A DNA stretch of 64,000 bases. Origin: Antribacter gilvus (lineage in GTDB: Bacteria > Actinomycetota > Actinomycetes > Actinomycetales > Cellulomonadaceae). Under the pieces are notes generated by a model. The model had not been told where the DNA came from and searched no databases. It saw nothing but the letters and a program-made list of their open reading frames with translations. The stretch lies in assembly GCF_003946865.1 (NCBI RefSeq), contig NZ_QXTH01000009.1:62001-126000 (forward strand). The letters run 5' to 3'. Shown piece by piece: positions 42,989 to 50,705 of this stretch (positions within the stretch are counted from its first letter, which is position 1; each line of letters starts with the position of its first letter). Both the position numbers and the translations under genes were made by a program.

Positions 42989-43813
42989 GTGAGCCTCTCC
43001 CTCCGGATCGTCCTGGTCGTCGTCGGCGCACTCCTCTTCCATGTGGGGCGGTTCGGCGAGGACTCCGGCCAGTGGTGGCTGGGGATCGCCGACACGATCG
43101 GTGTGGTGATGCTCATCGGCGGTATGTCGCACGCCCGCGCGCGGCAGGATCCGGCGCAGGTGCCCGACAAGCTCGTCCAGGTCTCCGACGCGGGCGGAAC
43201 GGGCATCGCACGGGTCTACGGCCTGCTGGGCGGTCCGGCGCCGGCGGCCGAGCCGGTGCGGGCGGCGGGCGCGCCGTGGCCCGTCGTGCGCGGGCTGGGC
43301 GCCATCCGCGCCGACCAGGTCGTCGCCTACCTCGCGGAGCACGGCGTCACGGCGGAGCGCGCGCCGGACCCGGCGAGCGCCCGGCACCTCTTCGTGCTGA
43401 AGGCCGTCCCGGTCGTGCTGGGGTTCGCGCTCCTGCTCGCCTGGACCAGGGCGGGTCTCCTGGACATGTGGCCGCCCGTCGTCGACTCGCTGGCGGGAGT
43501 GACGGCCTGGGCCGTCCTCGTGCTGGTGGCGTACGTGGTGGTGGACCAGCGGTTCGCGCGGCACTACCCGTGGCGCCCGGAGTTCCCGACCGACGGCCCG
43601 CACGTGGTCCGGCTCGTCGACGTGGGCCCGCGACCCGCGGTCGTGCTGGCGGCCCTGCGGTCGTTCGGCCTGTCGTACGAGGCGGCGAAGCGCACCCGTG
43701 ACGACCCGGCGACGCCGGTCGTGGTGGCCGACGGCGTCTCGCTCGCCGAGGCGCGACGGTGCACGGCCCTGCTGGCGCGCGCCGGGGCGACGGCGGACGT
43801 CGTCGGCCAGTGA
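42989..43813 (+). CDS. Hypothetical membrane protein
   Basis: This 274-aa protein is not recognised. It has a membrane helix near the start (about 3-21), another at about 30-45, two more at about 132-148 and 160-185, and a cytosolic C-terminal part (about 200-274). That part is of mixed alpha/beta type, with VVLAALRSFGLSYEAAKR and SLAEARRCTALLARAGA, resembling a ribosomal-protein-L7/L12-like or SPOR-like small fold only in outline. GTG at 42989 was chosen for the start-proximal -10. The formamidase gene follows 22 nt later. Confidence 0.6.
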   Translation: MSLSLRIVLVVVGALLFHVGRFGEDSGQWWLGIADTIGVVMLIGGMSHARARQDPAQVPDKLVQVSDAGGTGIARVYGLLGGPAPAAEPVRAAGAPWPVVRGLGAIRADQVVAYLAEHGVTAERAPDPASARHLFVLKAVPVVLGFALLLAWTRAGLLDMWPPVVDSLAGVTAWAVLVLVAYVVVDQRFARHYPWRPEFPTDGPHVVRLVDVGPRPAVVLAALRSFGLSYEAAKRTRDDPATPVVVADGVSLAEARRCTALLARAGATADVVGQ

Positions 43814-43823
43814 CCCGGGTGGG

Positions 43824-43829
43824 TACGGT
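43824..43829 (+). promoter_or_regulatory. -10-like TACGGT for the amidase gene
   Basis: TACGGT is followed by 6 nt and GTG at 43836, fitting a leaderless transcript independent of the upstream gene. Confidence 0.5.
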
Positions 43830-43835
43830 GACCCC

Positions 43836-44942
43836 GTGCGCCAGCAGCAGATCCTCCAGCCCGGCACGGCGGTCCCGGCCGGCACCACGTACCTGACCAC
43901 CACCGTCGAGACGACGTACTGGGGCCGCCTGCCCTGCGCCGCCGACACCGCGGTGGTCACGGTCGACCCCGGCGACGAGGTGGTCGTCGACACCCTCTCC
44001 CACGAGGGTCTGCTGGAGGACCAGGGCGGCGACCCCCTGGCGTACTTCGCCGCGCAGGGCGTGCCGGAGGACGCCGTCCTGGAGGACGCGGTGGCGCTGG
44101 CGAAGGCCCGGACCAGCCGGCTGGGGCCGCGTGTCCCCGGCCTGCTCGACGTCCCGGGCGCCCACGGCGGCCACGTCGTCACCGGCCCGGTCGCCGTCCG
44201 GGGCGCACGCCCGGGGGACCTGCTCGCGATCCGCGTCCTGGAGACCACGCCCCGCGTCCCGTACGGCGTCATCTCGAACCGCCACGGCCGCGGCGCGCTG
44301 CCAGGCGAGCTCCCGGAGGGCGGCGCCGGCATCGTGAGCGTCTTCGCCACGGTGGACGACGACGGCCGTGGTCGCCTCCCGCTCGCCCCCGGCTCCGACG
44401 CGACGGTCGGCTTCGACCTGCGCCCGTTCCTCGGGATCATGGGCGTCGCCGCGGCGGGCGGCGTGCGGCCGCACTCCGTCCCGCCGGGCGCGTTCGGCGG
44501 CAACCTCGACATCAACCTGCTCGGCGTGGGCAGCACCCTGTACCTGCCGGTCCAGGTCGAGGGCGCGCTCGCCTACGTGGGCGACCCGCACTTCGCGCAG
44601 GGCGACGGCGAGGTGGCTCTGACGGCGTTCGAGGCGTCGCTGCGGGCGCGTCTCGCCTTCGACGTCATCCCGGCTGACGACGCCGTGGCCGCGTTCGGGG
44701 AGCTCGCCGGCCCGCTGGGGGAGACCGCCGAGTTCCTGGTCCCCACGGGGCTCGACCGGGACCTCGACGTCGCGGTCCAGAACTGCGTCCGGGCCGCCAT
44801 CGCCCTGCTCGGCGCGCGGTACGGGATGGCGCCGGCGAACGCCTACGCCTACCTGAGCGCGGCGACGGACTTCGACATCTCCCAGGTGGTCGACGTGGTG
44901 AAGGGAGTCCACGCCAGGATCCGCAAGGCGGATTTCGCGTAG
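43836..44942 (+). CDS. Acetamidase/formamidase family protein
   Basis: This 368-aa protein shows the FmdA_AmdA pattern: TTTVETTYWGRLPCAADTAVVTVDPGDEVVVDTLSHEG, then the GAHGGHVVTGPVAVRGARPGDLLAIRV block and GVRPHSVPPGAFGGNLDINLLGVG. It also has FEASLRARLAFDV. Members cleave formamide or acetamide to ammonia and an acid. The substrate here is not fixed by sequence. GTG at 43836 leads straight into the conserved N-terminal strand. Confidence 0.88.
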   Translation: MRQQQILQPGTAVPAGTTYLTTTVETTYWGRLPCAADTAVVTVDPGDEVVVDTLSHEGLLEDQGGDPLAYFAAQGVPEDAVLEDAVALAKARTSRLGPRVPGLLDVPGAHGGHVVTGPVAVRGARPGDLLAIRVLETTPRVPYGVISNRHGRGALPGELPEGGAGIVSVFATVDDDGRGRLPLAPGSDATVGFDLRPFLGIMGVAAAGGVRPHSVPPGAFGGNLDINLLGVGSTLYLPVQVEGALAYVGDPHFAQGDGEVALTAFEASLRARLAFDVIPADDAVAAFGELAGPLGETAEFLVPTGLDRDLDVAVQNCVRAAIALLGARYGMAPANAYAYLSAATDFDISQVVDVVKGVHARIRKADFA

Positions 44943-44944
44943 GC

Positions 44945-44979
44945 GCAGCAATGGTGCTGCTATGGCGCCGTTACGGCGC
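44945..44979. terminator. Double small hairpin between convergent genes
   Basis: GCAGCA-ATGG-TGCTGC (44945-44960) and GCGCCGT-T-ACGGCGC (44965-44979) follow each other right after the amidase stop. The second overlaps the stop codon of the Fic gene. Confidence 0.5.
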
Positions 44980-46152
44980 GAGGCGTCGCAGCTCGCCGGC
45001 CAGCCACGGGTATGGGTCGTCGAGCGGGCGCCGGTCCACCAGGACCGACGACTGGAGCGCATCGAGCCCGGTTCCGGCGACGTAGTATCGGCCGCGCGCC
45101 TTGCCGAACGGGCGGAGCAGGCCGAGCTCGGCCAGGCGGACGAGGTCCCGGGTGGCGGTCCGCTCCTCCATGGTCGTGCGTCTCATGTAACCGGGGCGTG
45201 TGACCCGGTTGCCGAGCGTGGCCTCGAAGAGCGCGTCGGCCGTACGGTCGGGCAGGCCGTGCTGCCGGACGAGGTCGTCGAGCCGGACCCACGTCTCGTC
45301 AGCCTCCCGGAACCGGCGCTGCAGCATCTGGGCCTGGAGGTGGTGCGCCCGCAGGTTGAACCGCAGCCACAACGTGGCGTTGTTCTCCGGGTGCCACGAC
45401 CCGCGACCGGTGGCAGCGAGGACGCGGTAGTAGTCGTCGGTGTTGTCCCCGAGCCATTCCTCGATGCTGCAGAAGGTGGGCTCCAAGACGTTGCCCTGCG
45501 CGAGGACGAGGGTCTGGAGCGCCCGTGACATCCGTCCGTTCCCGTCCCGGTAGGGGTGGATCATCACAAGGTTGAGGTGCGCCATGGCGGCTCTGACCAT
45601 CGGGTCGTTCCCCTTCGGCCGGCGGTGCGCCCGGTCGTGCTCGATCGAGGCGACGAGGCTGTCGATCAGCTGGGGCACCATCTCGGCGTCGGGAGCCTCG
45701 TAGACGGTCTTTCCGGTGGTGCTCTCCCGGATGTAGATCGGTCCGGCCCGGAACCCGCCAGGGCTCTTCTCGAGGTCGTGCTCGAGGAGCATGTAGTGCA
45801 GGACCCTGAGGAGGTCGGCCGAAACCCGACCGTCAGCGCGTGCCCCGGCGGTCAGGACGTACGTCATCATCCGCCGGTAGCCCATGATCTCCGCCCACGT
45901 GCGGCGGTCGGCGTCGAGGGGGGCCTCCTGGTCGACGGCGGCCAGCGCGTCCTGCGCGGTGACCACGTACCCCTCGATCGAGTTGGAACCCTTGAGCGCG
46001 CGCGCCTGGGTGGTCCGCCGGAGTCCTCCTGTCCAGCGCCGGGGGACGCGCAGCACGTCGGCGAGGCTCGCACGCATCGCGTGCACGTCGGCGATGACGT
46101 CGAGGTCGGTCTGCTCGAGCGGCGGCGTACCGAAGATGCGGTCGCTGGTCAT
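44971..46152 (-). CDS. Fic family AMP-transferase with N-terminal inhibitory motif
   Basis: This 393-aa protein has the intact Fic loop HPYRDGNGRMSR (199-210; His199 catalytic) and an N-terminal helix with SNSIEG (56-61), matching the (S/T)xxxE(G/N) inhibitory motif. A winged-helix-like C-terminal region (about 315-375) ends it. Fic enzymes attach AMP from ATP to target hydroxyls. The in-chain inhibitory motif removes the need for a separate antitoxin, and none is present. Target unknown. AAGGAGAA lies 8 nt before the ATG at 46152. Confidence 0.92.
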   Translation of the reverse strand: MTSDRIFGTPPLEQTDLDVIADVHAMRASLADVLRVPRRWTGGLRRTTQARALKGSNSIEGYVVTAQDALAAVDQEAPLDADRRTWAEIMGYRRMMTYVLTAGARADGRVSADLLRVLHYMLLEHDLEKSPGGFRAGPIYIRESTTGKTVYEAPDAEMVPQLIDSLVASIEHDRAHRRPKGNDPMVRAAMAHLNLVMIHPYRDGNGRMSRALQTLVLAQGNVLEPTFCSIEEWLGDNTDDYYRVLAATGRGSWHPENNATLWLRFNLRAHHLQAQMLQRRFREADETWVRLDDLVRQHGLPDRTADALFEATLGNRVTRPGYMRRTTMEERTATRDLVRLAELGLLRPFGKARGRYYVAGTGLDALQSSVLVDRRPLDDPYPWLAGELRRLAP

Positions 46153-46235
46153 GGCGGTTCTCCTTCAGCTGATGTCTCGATAAGCGCGCCATAAGGACAG
46201 GTGTGTCGCTATCAATAGTGCCACGCTTGTCGCCT

Positions 46236-46254
46236 TGACGCAGGTATTGCGTCA
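46236..46254. promoter_or_regulatory. Inverted repeat upstream of the Fic gene
   Basis: TGACGCA-N5-TGCGTCA lies between the divergent Fic and phosphoesterase genes. It could be an operator; the bound protein is unknown. Confidence 0.4.
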
Positions 46255-46300
46255 CGTCGGGGCCCGCAGGCTCCGACCGGGCGCGTCTCCCACTTCGGGC

Positions 46301-46306
46301 TAACCT
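46301..46306 (+). promoter_or_regulatory. -10-like TAACCT for the phosphoesterase gene
   Basis: TAACCT is followed by 6 nt and ATG at 46313, fitting a leaderless transcript. Confidence 0.5.
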
Positions 46307-46312
46307 GGGTGA

Positions 46313-47134
46313 ATGACTCGTATCGCCGTACTTGCGGACATCCACGGCAATACCGCGGCTCTGCTGGCTGTCCTCGCGTCGATCGAAGGCCAGGAGATCG
46401 ACCACGTGATCAACCTCGGCGACATCGCCTCGGGTGCCGTGGACCCGCGCGGCACCCTCGAGGTGCTCGCCCTGCGGGCCGACATCCGCACCGTCAGCGG
46501 CAACCACGAACGGCACGTCCTGACCCTGCCGGTGGACGAGATGGGTCCGTCGGACCGTCTCGCGGCCGAGGAGCTCACCGAGCCGCAGCGGGCGTGGATC
46601 GCCGAGCTGCCAACCACGCTCGAACCAGTGCCCGGCGTGCTCGCGTTCCACGGCAGCCCCGACGACGACCTGTGCTACCTCACCGGGACCCTCACGCCTG
46701 AGGGGATGCGCGAGGCCACCGACGAGGAGATCGTCGAACGGCTCGGCGCCGCATACGGGCGGTATGCCCTGTACCTGTGCGGGCACACCCACCTGCAGGC
46801 CGTCCGGCGCCTGCCCGACGGCTCGCTCGTGGTCAACCCGGGCAGCGTGGGCTGGCCGGCCTACCAGGACGACGATCCATATCCGTACCGGGTCGAGGCG
46901 GGCACACCAGACGCGCGGTACGCCATCGTCGAGGGCGACGGCGGGTCGTGGTCGGCGCAGCTCGTGGCCCTCGCGTACGACCACGAGTGGGCTGCCGAGC
47001 GCGCCGAGTCCCGCGATCGGCCGGGCGTAGCGCACGCGTTGCGCACGGGGCGTGTGGGGTACGGCGCGCTTCAATCCGCCGTCAGCAGATTCGGCCCTTT
47101 CTCCGTGCTGGGCTCCGTAGGGTCACTGAGATGA
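46313..47134 (+). CDS. Metallophosphoesterase (YfcE-like)
   Basis: This 273-aa calcineurin-like phosphoesterase has the two-metal blocks in order: ADIHGN (Asp8, His10), LGDIASG, SGNHERH, AFHGSPDDD and CGHTHLQ. Relatives act on cyclic nucleotides or phosphodiesters; the substrate is not clear. After the core there is an extra C-terminal region (about 220-273), longer than in YfcE. Its stop overlaps the start of the next gene (ATGA), so they are coupled. Confidence 0.9.
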   Translation: MTRIAVLADIHGNTAALLAVLASIEGQEIDHVINLGDIASGAVDPRGTLEVLALRADIRTVSGNHERHVLTLPVDEMGPSDRLAAEELTEPQRAWIAELPTTLEPVPGVLAFHGSPDDDLCYLTGTLTPEGMREATDEEIVERLGAAYGRYALYLCGHTHLQAVRRLPDGSLVVNPGSVGWPAYQDDDPYPYRVEAGTPDARYAIVEGDGGSWSAQLVALAYDHEWAAERAESRDRPGVAHALRTGRVGYGALQSAVSRFGPFSVLGSVGSLR

Positions 47135-47862
47135 AGCGCTCCGGTGTCCCAGTGGAACTGATCTTCGTTCATGGCGCTCTGGTGCGCGACGGGGAATGGT
47201 GGTGGCGGCGAGCCGCAGACCTGCTCCGGGAACGTACGGGAATCCAGAGCCGGGCCCTCCCGCTGCCGTCCTGTGGCGAGACCGCGCCCGAGCAGGTTGC
47301 GGGCGGTCTTGCCGCCGACGCGGCGGCGCTTCGCCGTGAGCTCGACGACGTGGAGTCCGCGATCGTCGTCGGTCACTCCTACGGGGGCACCGTCATCGCC
47401 GAAGCGGGCAGGCACCCCGCGGTCGCGCACCTGCTCTATGTGTCGTCCTACCTGCCCGAGGTCGGGCAGACGCAGGCCGCCATCATGAGCGGTGAGGACG
47501 ACCCGGTGCCGATCGGCGACAACGGGGACGGCACGCTGAGTGTCTCCGGCTACGACGCAGCCTCGTTCGGAGCCCGATTCCTTCAGGACGCGGGCGACAC
47601 GACCCAGCGTCAGGGGTGGGAGCGGGTGACCTCGCAGGCGGCCGGTGCGTTCATGACGCCGACCAGTGCTGCCGGCTGGCACGGGGTCGATTCGACGTAC
47701 ATCATCTGCGGGGAGGATCGAAGCACCTCGGTCGAGCTGCAGCGCCTCCATGCGGGTCGAGCGACGCGCTCCGTCGAGCTGCCGACCGGGCACCACCCGT
47801 TCATCTCCCGCCCCGACCTGGTGGTCGATCGGGTGCAGGTCTTGCTGCAGCAGGTGCCCTGA
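47131..47862 (+). CDS. Alpha/beta hydrolase
   Basis: This 243-aa hydrolase has VHGALVRDGEWWW near the start (oxyanion region), nucleophile Ser83 in GHSYGG, a likely acid in ICGEDRS and His in TGHHPF. The pattern fits the RutD/salicylate-esterase-like group. It has no signal peptide. ATG at 47131 overlaps the phosphoesterase stop, which favours joint translation. Substrate unknown. Confidence 0.88.
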   Translation: MKRSGVPVELIFVHGALVRDGEWWWRRAADLLRERTGIQSRALPLPSCGETAPEQVAGGLAADAAALRRELDDVESAIVVGHSYGGTVIAEAGRHPAVAHLLYVSSYLPEVGQTQAAIMSGEDDPVPIGDNGDGTLSVSGYDAASFGARFLQDAGDTTQRQGWERVTSQAAGAFMTPTSAAGWHGVDSTYIICGEDRSTSVELQRLHAGRATRSVELPTGHHPFISRPDLVVDRVQVLLQQVP

Positions 47863-47961
47863 CCTGACGCCGACGACCACAAGCGAACGCGCTGGCGTGC
47901 GAGTCGGCCCGAGCGGCGAGACGGTGGGGGTACGTGACCGTCCGGCTCCGGGGAGGGAACC

Positions 47962-48750
47962 ATGGTCCAGCAGACAACAGTTGTTCGACGTCGGCGCGGG
48001 GTGCACCAGTGGCTGGCCTTGATCGTCGGTCTGGTGTTCCTGGCGATCGGGATCGCCGGCTTCTTCGTGACCGGCTTCAACTTCTCCGACGTCGACAGCC
48101 TCACCGAGCACGATCCTGGGCAGACGCTGCTCGGGTTCTCGATCAACCCGCTGCACAACATCGTCCACGTGGTCATCGGCCTCCTGGGCGTGATGCTGTG
48201 GCCGTCGTCCGGCGGCGCGCGCACCTTCGGGTGGATCCTGCTCCTCGGCTACGGCGCGACGTTCGTGTACGGGCTCCTGGTGATGAACGGCCAGCTGGTC
48301 GACTACCTGAACCTCAACCAGGCCGACCAGTGGCTGCACCTGGGCGCGGCGATCCTCGGTCTGTTGATCGCGATCCTGCCGCGGCCGAAGGACAAGGTGG
48401 AGACCACCACCGCGGGCTACGGGGACCCGGACTACCGCGATCCCGACCGGGACCCGGCGTACCGCGATCCCGACTACCGGGACGCGTCGCGACGTGACCC
48501 GGCGTACCGGGACCCGGACTACCGGGAGCCGCCGCCGCGTGACCCGGCGTACCGGGAGGCCCCTCCGCGTGAGGCTGCTCCGCGTGAGGCTGCCCCACGT
48601 GACCCGGCGTACCGGGACCCGGAGTACCGTGAGCCGCCGCCGCGTGAGGCTGCCCCGCGTGACCCGGCGTACCGGGACCCCGACTACCCGGAGCCTGGTA
48701 CGCGGAGCCCCGGACCGCAGGACCCGGGTCGCCCCGGCCCAGGTCGCTGA
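47962..48750 (+). CDS. DUF4383 membrane protein with DPAYRDPDYR repeat tail
   Basis: This 262-aa protein has four membrane helices in the first 140 residues, with the DUF4383 motif NPLHNIVHVVIGLLGV, and then a 115-residue tail of DPAYRDPDYREPPPR-type repeats. DUF4383 proteins are common in actinobacteria and of unknown function. The repeat tail is not part of the domain and should be disordered. GGGGAGGGAACC before ATG gives a good ribosome binding site. Confidence 0.88.
   Translation: MVQQTTVVRRRRGVHQWLALIVGLVFLAIGIAGFFVTGFNFSDVDSLTEHDPGQTLLGFSINPLHNIVHVVIGLLGVMLWPSSGGARTFGWILLLGYGATFVYGLLVMNGQLVDYLNLNQADQWLHLGAAILGLLIAILPRPKDKVETTTAGYGDPDYRDPDRDPAYRDPDYRDASRRDPAYRDPDYREPPPRDPAYREAPPREAAPREAAPRDPAYRDPEYREPPPREAAPRDPAYRDPDYPEPGTRSPGPQDPGRPGPGR
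48421..48700 (+). repeat. In-frame tandem repeats in the DUF4383 tail
   Basis: Repeated units of about 15-30 bp (GACCCGGCGTACCGGGACCC type) encode DPAYRD and PPREAAPR. All unit lengths are multiples of three. Confidence 0.75.
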
Positions 48751-48769
48751 GCCGCGCACCTCGGTTCGG

Positions 48770-48819
48770 CACGTCGTCGTCGGACCGGCACCTCGAGCTG
48801 CCGGTCCGACGACGACGTG
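48770..48819. repeat. Long palindrome, CTCGAG-core family
   Basis: Perfect 21-bp arms (48770-48790 starting CACGTCGTCGTCGGACC, and 48799-48819) with the 8-base loop CCTCGAGC. CCTCGG and CCGAGG outside the arms can extend the stem. It lies after the DUF4383 stop and before the uraD promoter, so it may end that transcript. Confidence 0.85.
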
Positions 48820-48906
48820 CGCGCCGAGGCGCCTTGAGGGCCGGTCCGGCGGCGCGCGTTAACCCATGTGAAACGCGAGTGCCACGCACTGGCCGCGCTG
48901 AAACAG

Positions 48907-48912
48907 TACGTT
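48907..48912 (+). promoter_or_regulatory. -10-like TACGTT of the purine operon (uraD)
   Basis: TACGTT is followed by 6 nt (GCGGGT) and ATG at 48919, fitting a leaderless transcript for the whole operon. Upstream, GTGAAACGCG and GCTGAAACAG form a short direct repeat (about 48867-48906) that could be an operator. Confidence 0.5.
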
Positions 48913-48918
48913 GCGGGT

Positions 48919-49419
48919 ATGGACATCGCGACGTTCGACGCTCTTCCGGCCTCCGACGCGGCAGCGGCGCTGCGTCCGTGCGCCGACGTCGACCGCTGGG
49001 TCGACGCCCTCGTGGCCGGCCGGCCCTACGGCAGCCGCGACGCGCTCCTCGGCGCGGCCGACGCCGCTGCCCGCACCTGGACGGCCGACGACGTCGACGC
49101 CGGCCTCGCCCATCATCCCCGCATCGGCGAACAAGCGACCGGCGACAGTACGGAGGCCCGGCTGTCCCGGGGCGAGCAGCCACCGGCCGCGGGCGACACC
49201 GCCGCCGCGATCGCGCGCGGGAACGCCGAGTACGAGCGGCGATTCGGCCGCGTCTTCCTCGTCCGCGCCGTCGGACGCACCGCCGAGGACATCCTCGCGA
49301 ACCTCACCGAGCGGCTCGGCAACGACCCCGCCGAGGAGGCCGCCGTCGCCGCCGACCAGCTCCGCCAGATCGCGCTCCTGCGGCTCGCCGGCGTCGTGAC
49401 GGACGGGCGGGCCGCATGA
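48919..49419 (+). CDS. uraD: 2-oxo-4-hydroxy-4-carboxy-5-ureidoimidazoline decarboxylase
   Basis: This 166-aa helical protein has the OHCU decarboxylase motifs HHPRIG (65-70) and SRGEQ, with NAEYERRFGRVFLVRAVGRTAEDIL. It removes CO2 from OHCU to give S-allantoin, the last urate-to-allantoin step. It heads the operon and its stop overlaps the uraH start. The ATG is preferred over an upstream in-frame GTG at 48868, since the latter precedes the -10. Confidence 0.95.
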   Translation: MDIATFDALPASDAAAALRPCADVDRWVDALVAGRPYGSRDALLGAADAAARTWTADDVDAGLAHHPRIGEQATGDSTEARLSRGEQPPAAGDTAAAIARGNAEYERRFGRVFLVRAVGRTAEDILANLTERLGNDPAEEAAVAADQLRQIALLRLAGVVTDGRAA

Positions 49420-49799
49420 GCACCGCGTCGACCCACGTCCTCGACGCCGCGCGCGGCCTGCCCGCCGTGGGCCTCGAGGTCAGGATGACAGGCCCGCTGC
49501 CCGACGCCGCCCCGGTCGCCTCCGGCGGGACCGCTCCGGGCGGCGTGGCGCACCCGGGCGAGCGGCCGGCGTCGGGCACCCGGACCGCCGTGACCGACGC
49601 GGACGGCCGGATCGCCTGGGGCGCGCTGCCCGCCGCGGGCCGCTACGCGCTGACCTTCGCGACCGGCCCCTGGTTCGCCGCGCAGGATCGTGACACCTTC
49701 TTCCCGCAGGTCACGCTCGACGTCACGCTCGGTGACGCGCACACGCACGTGGCCCTGCTGCTGAGCCCGTTCGCCTACACCACCTACCGGGGGAGCTGA
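49416..49799 (+). CDS. uraH: 5-hydroxyisourate hydrolase
   Basis: This 127-aa transthyretin-like hydrolase starts with STHVLDAARGLPA and ends with the diagnostic YRGS. It turns 5-hydroxyisourate into OHCU, the substrate of UraD. A stretch at about 25-50, rich in Pro, Ala and Gly, is longer than usual in the family. The gene overlaps uraD by 4 nt and touches the uricase gene. Confidence 0.95.
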   Translation: MSTASTHVLDAARGLPAVGLEVRMTGPLPDAAPVASGGTAPGGVAHPGERPASGTRTAVTDADGRIAWGALPAAGRYALTFATGPWFAAQDRDTFFPQVTLDVTLGDAHTHVALLLSPFAYTTYRGS

Positions 49800-50705
49800 A
49801 TGTCGATCGTCCTGGGAGCCAACCAGTACGGCAAGGCCGAGGTGCGCCTGGTCCGGGTCACGCGGGACACCGCGCGGCACCGGATCACGGACCTCAACGT
49901 GACGTCGCAGCTCCGGGGCGACTTCGCCGCCTGTCACACCGACGGGGACAACGCGAAGGTGATCGCGACGGACACGCAGAAGAACACCGTGTACGCGTTC
50001 GCCCGGGACGGGGTCGGCGCGCCGGAGTCGTTCCTGGTGCGGCTGGCGCGGCACTTCACGGCGTCGCCGCAGGTGACGGGCGGGCGGTGGGCCGCGGAGC
50101 AGTACGGGTGGTCCCGGATTGCCGGCCACGACCACGCGTTCGTGCGGTCCGGCGGCGAGAAGCGTACGGCGCTGGTCCACGCCGATGCGTCTGGCCTCAC
50201 CGTGCTGGCCGGGCTGCGGGACTGCACGGTGCTGAAGTCGACCGGGTCGGAGTTCAGCGGCTTCCCCCGGGACCGGTTCACCACGCTCCCCGAGACGGAC
50301 GACCGGGTCCTCGCCACCGACCTCACCGCGTGGTGGCGGTACGAGCCGTCGTTCGCGGAGTCCGCCACGGACGCGGACTTCGACGCCCGGTACCCCGCGG
50401 TGCGCGACCTGATGCTGGCGACGTTCGCCGAGCTGCACTCGCTCGCGCTCCAGCAGACGGTCTTCGCCATGGGGCGTGCAGTCCTCGAGGCGTTCGACGA
50501 CGTCGCCGAGGTGCGGCTGTCGTGCCCCAACAACCACCACTTCCTGGTGGACCTCGCCCCGTTCGGGCTCGACAACCCCGGGGAGGTCTTCTTCGCCGCC
50601 GACCGGCCGTACGGGCTGATCGAGGCGGCGGTGGTCCGGTCGGGGCCGGACGAGGCTCCGCCGCCCGAGCACCCGGTGTGGGCCACGATCGGAGGCTTCG
50701 CATGA
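49800..50705 (+). CDS. pucL: Factor-independent urate hydroxylase (uricase)
   Basis: This 301-aa uricase has the tandem T-fold plan: GANQYGKAEVRLVRV, the catalytic Lys-Thr region with ATDTQKNTVYAFARDG, and LSCPNNHHFLVDL with the catalytic His. It oxidises urate to 5-hydroxyisourate without a cofactor. The start follows the uraH stop without any gap, and the stop overlaps the allantoinase ATG. Confidence 0.97.
   Translation: MSIVLGANQYGKAEVRLVRVTRDTARHRITDLNVTSQLRGDFAACHTDGDNAKVIATDTQKNTVYAFARDGVGAPESFLVRLARHFTASPQVTGGRWAAEQYGWSRIAGHDHAFVRSGGEKRTALVHADASGLTVLAGLRDCTVLKSTGSEFSGFPRDRFTTLPETDDRVLATDLTAWWRYEPSFAESATDADFDARYPAVRDLMLATFAELHSLALQQTVFAMGRAVLEAFDDVAEVRLSCPNNHHFLVDLAPFGLDNPGEVFFAADRPYGLIEAAVVRSGPDEAPPPEHPVWATIGGFA

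Noticed and set aside
48868-48918. Longer uraD start at an in-frame GTG
   Set aside because: The extra residues are not family-like and a -10-like TACGTT lies inside them, 6 nt before the ATG at 48919.
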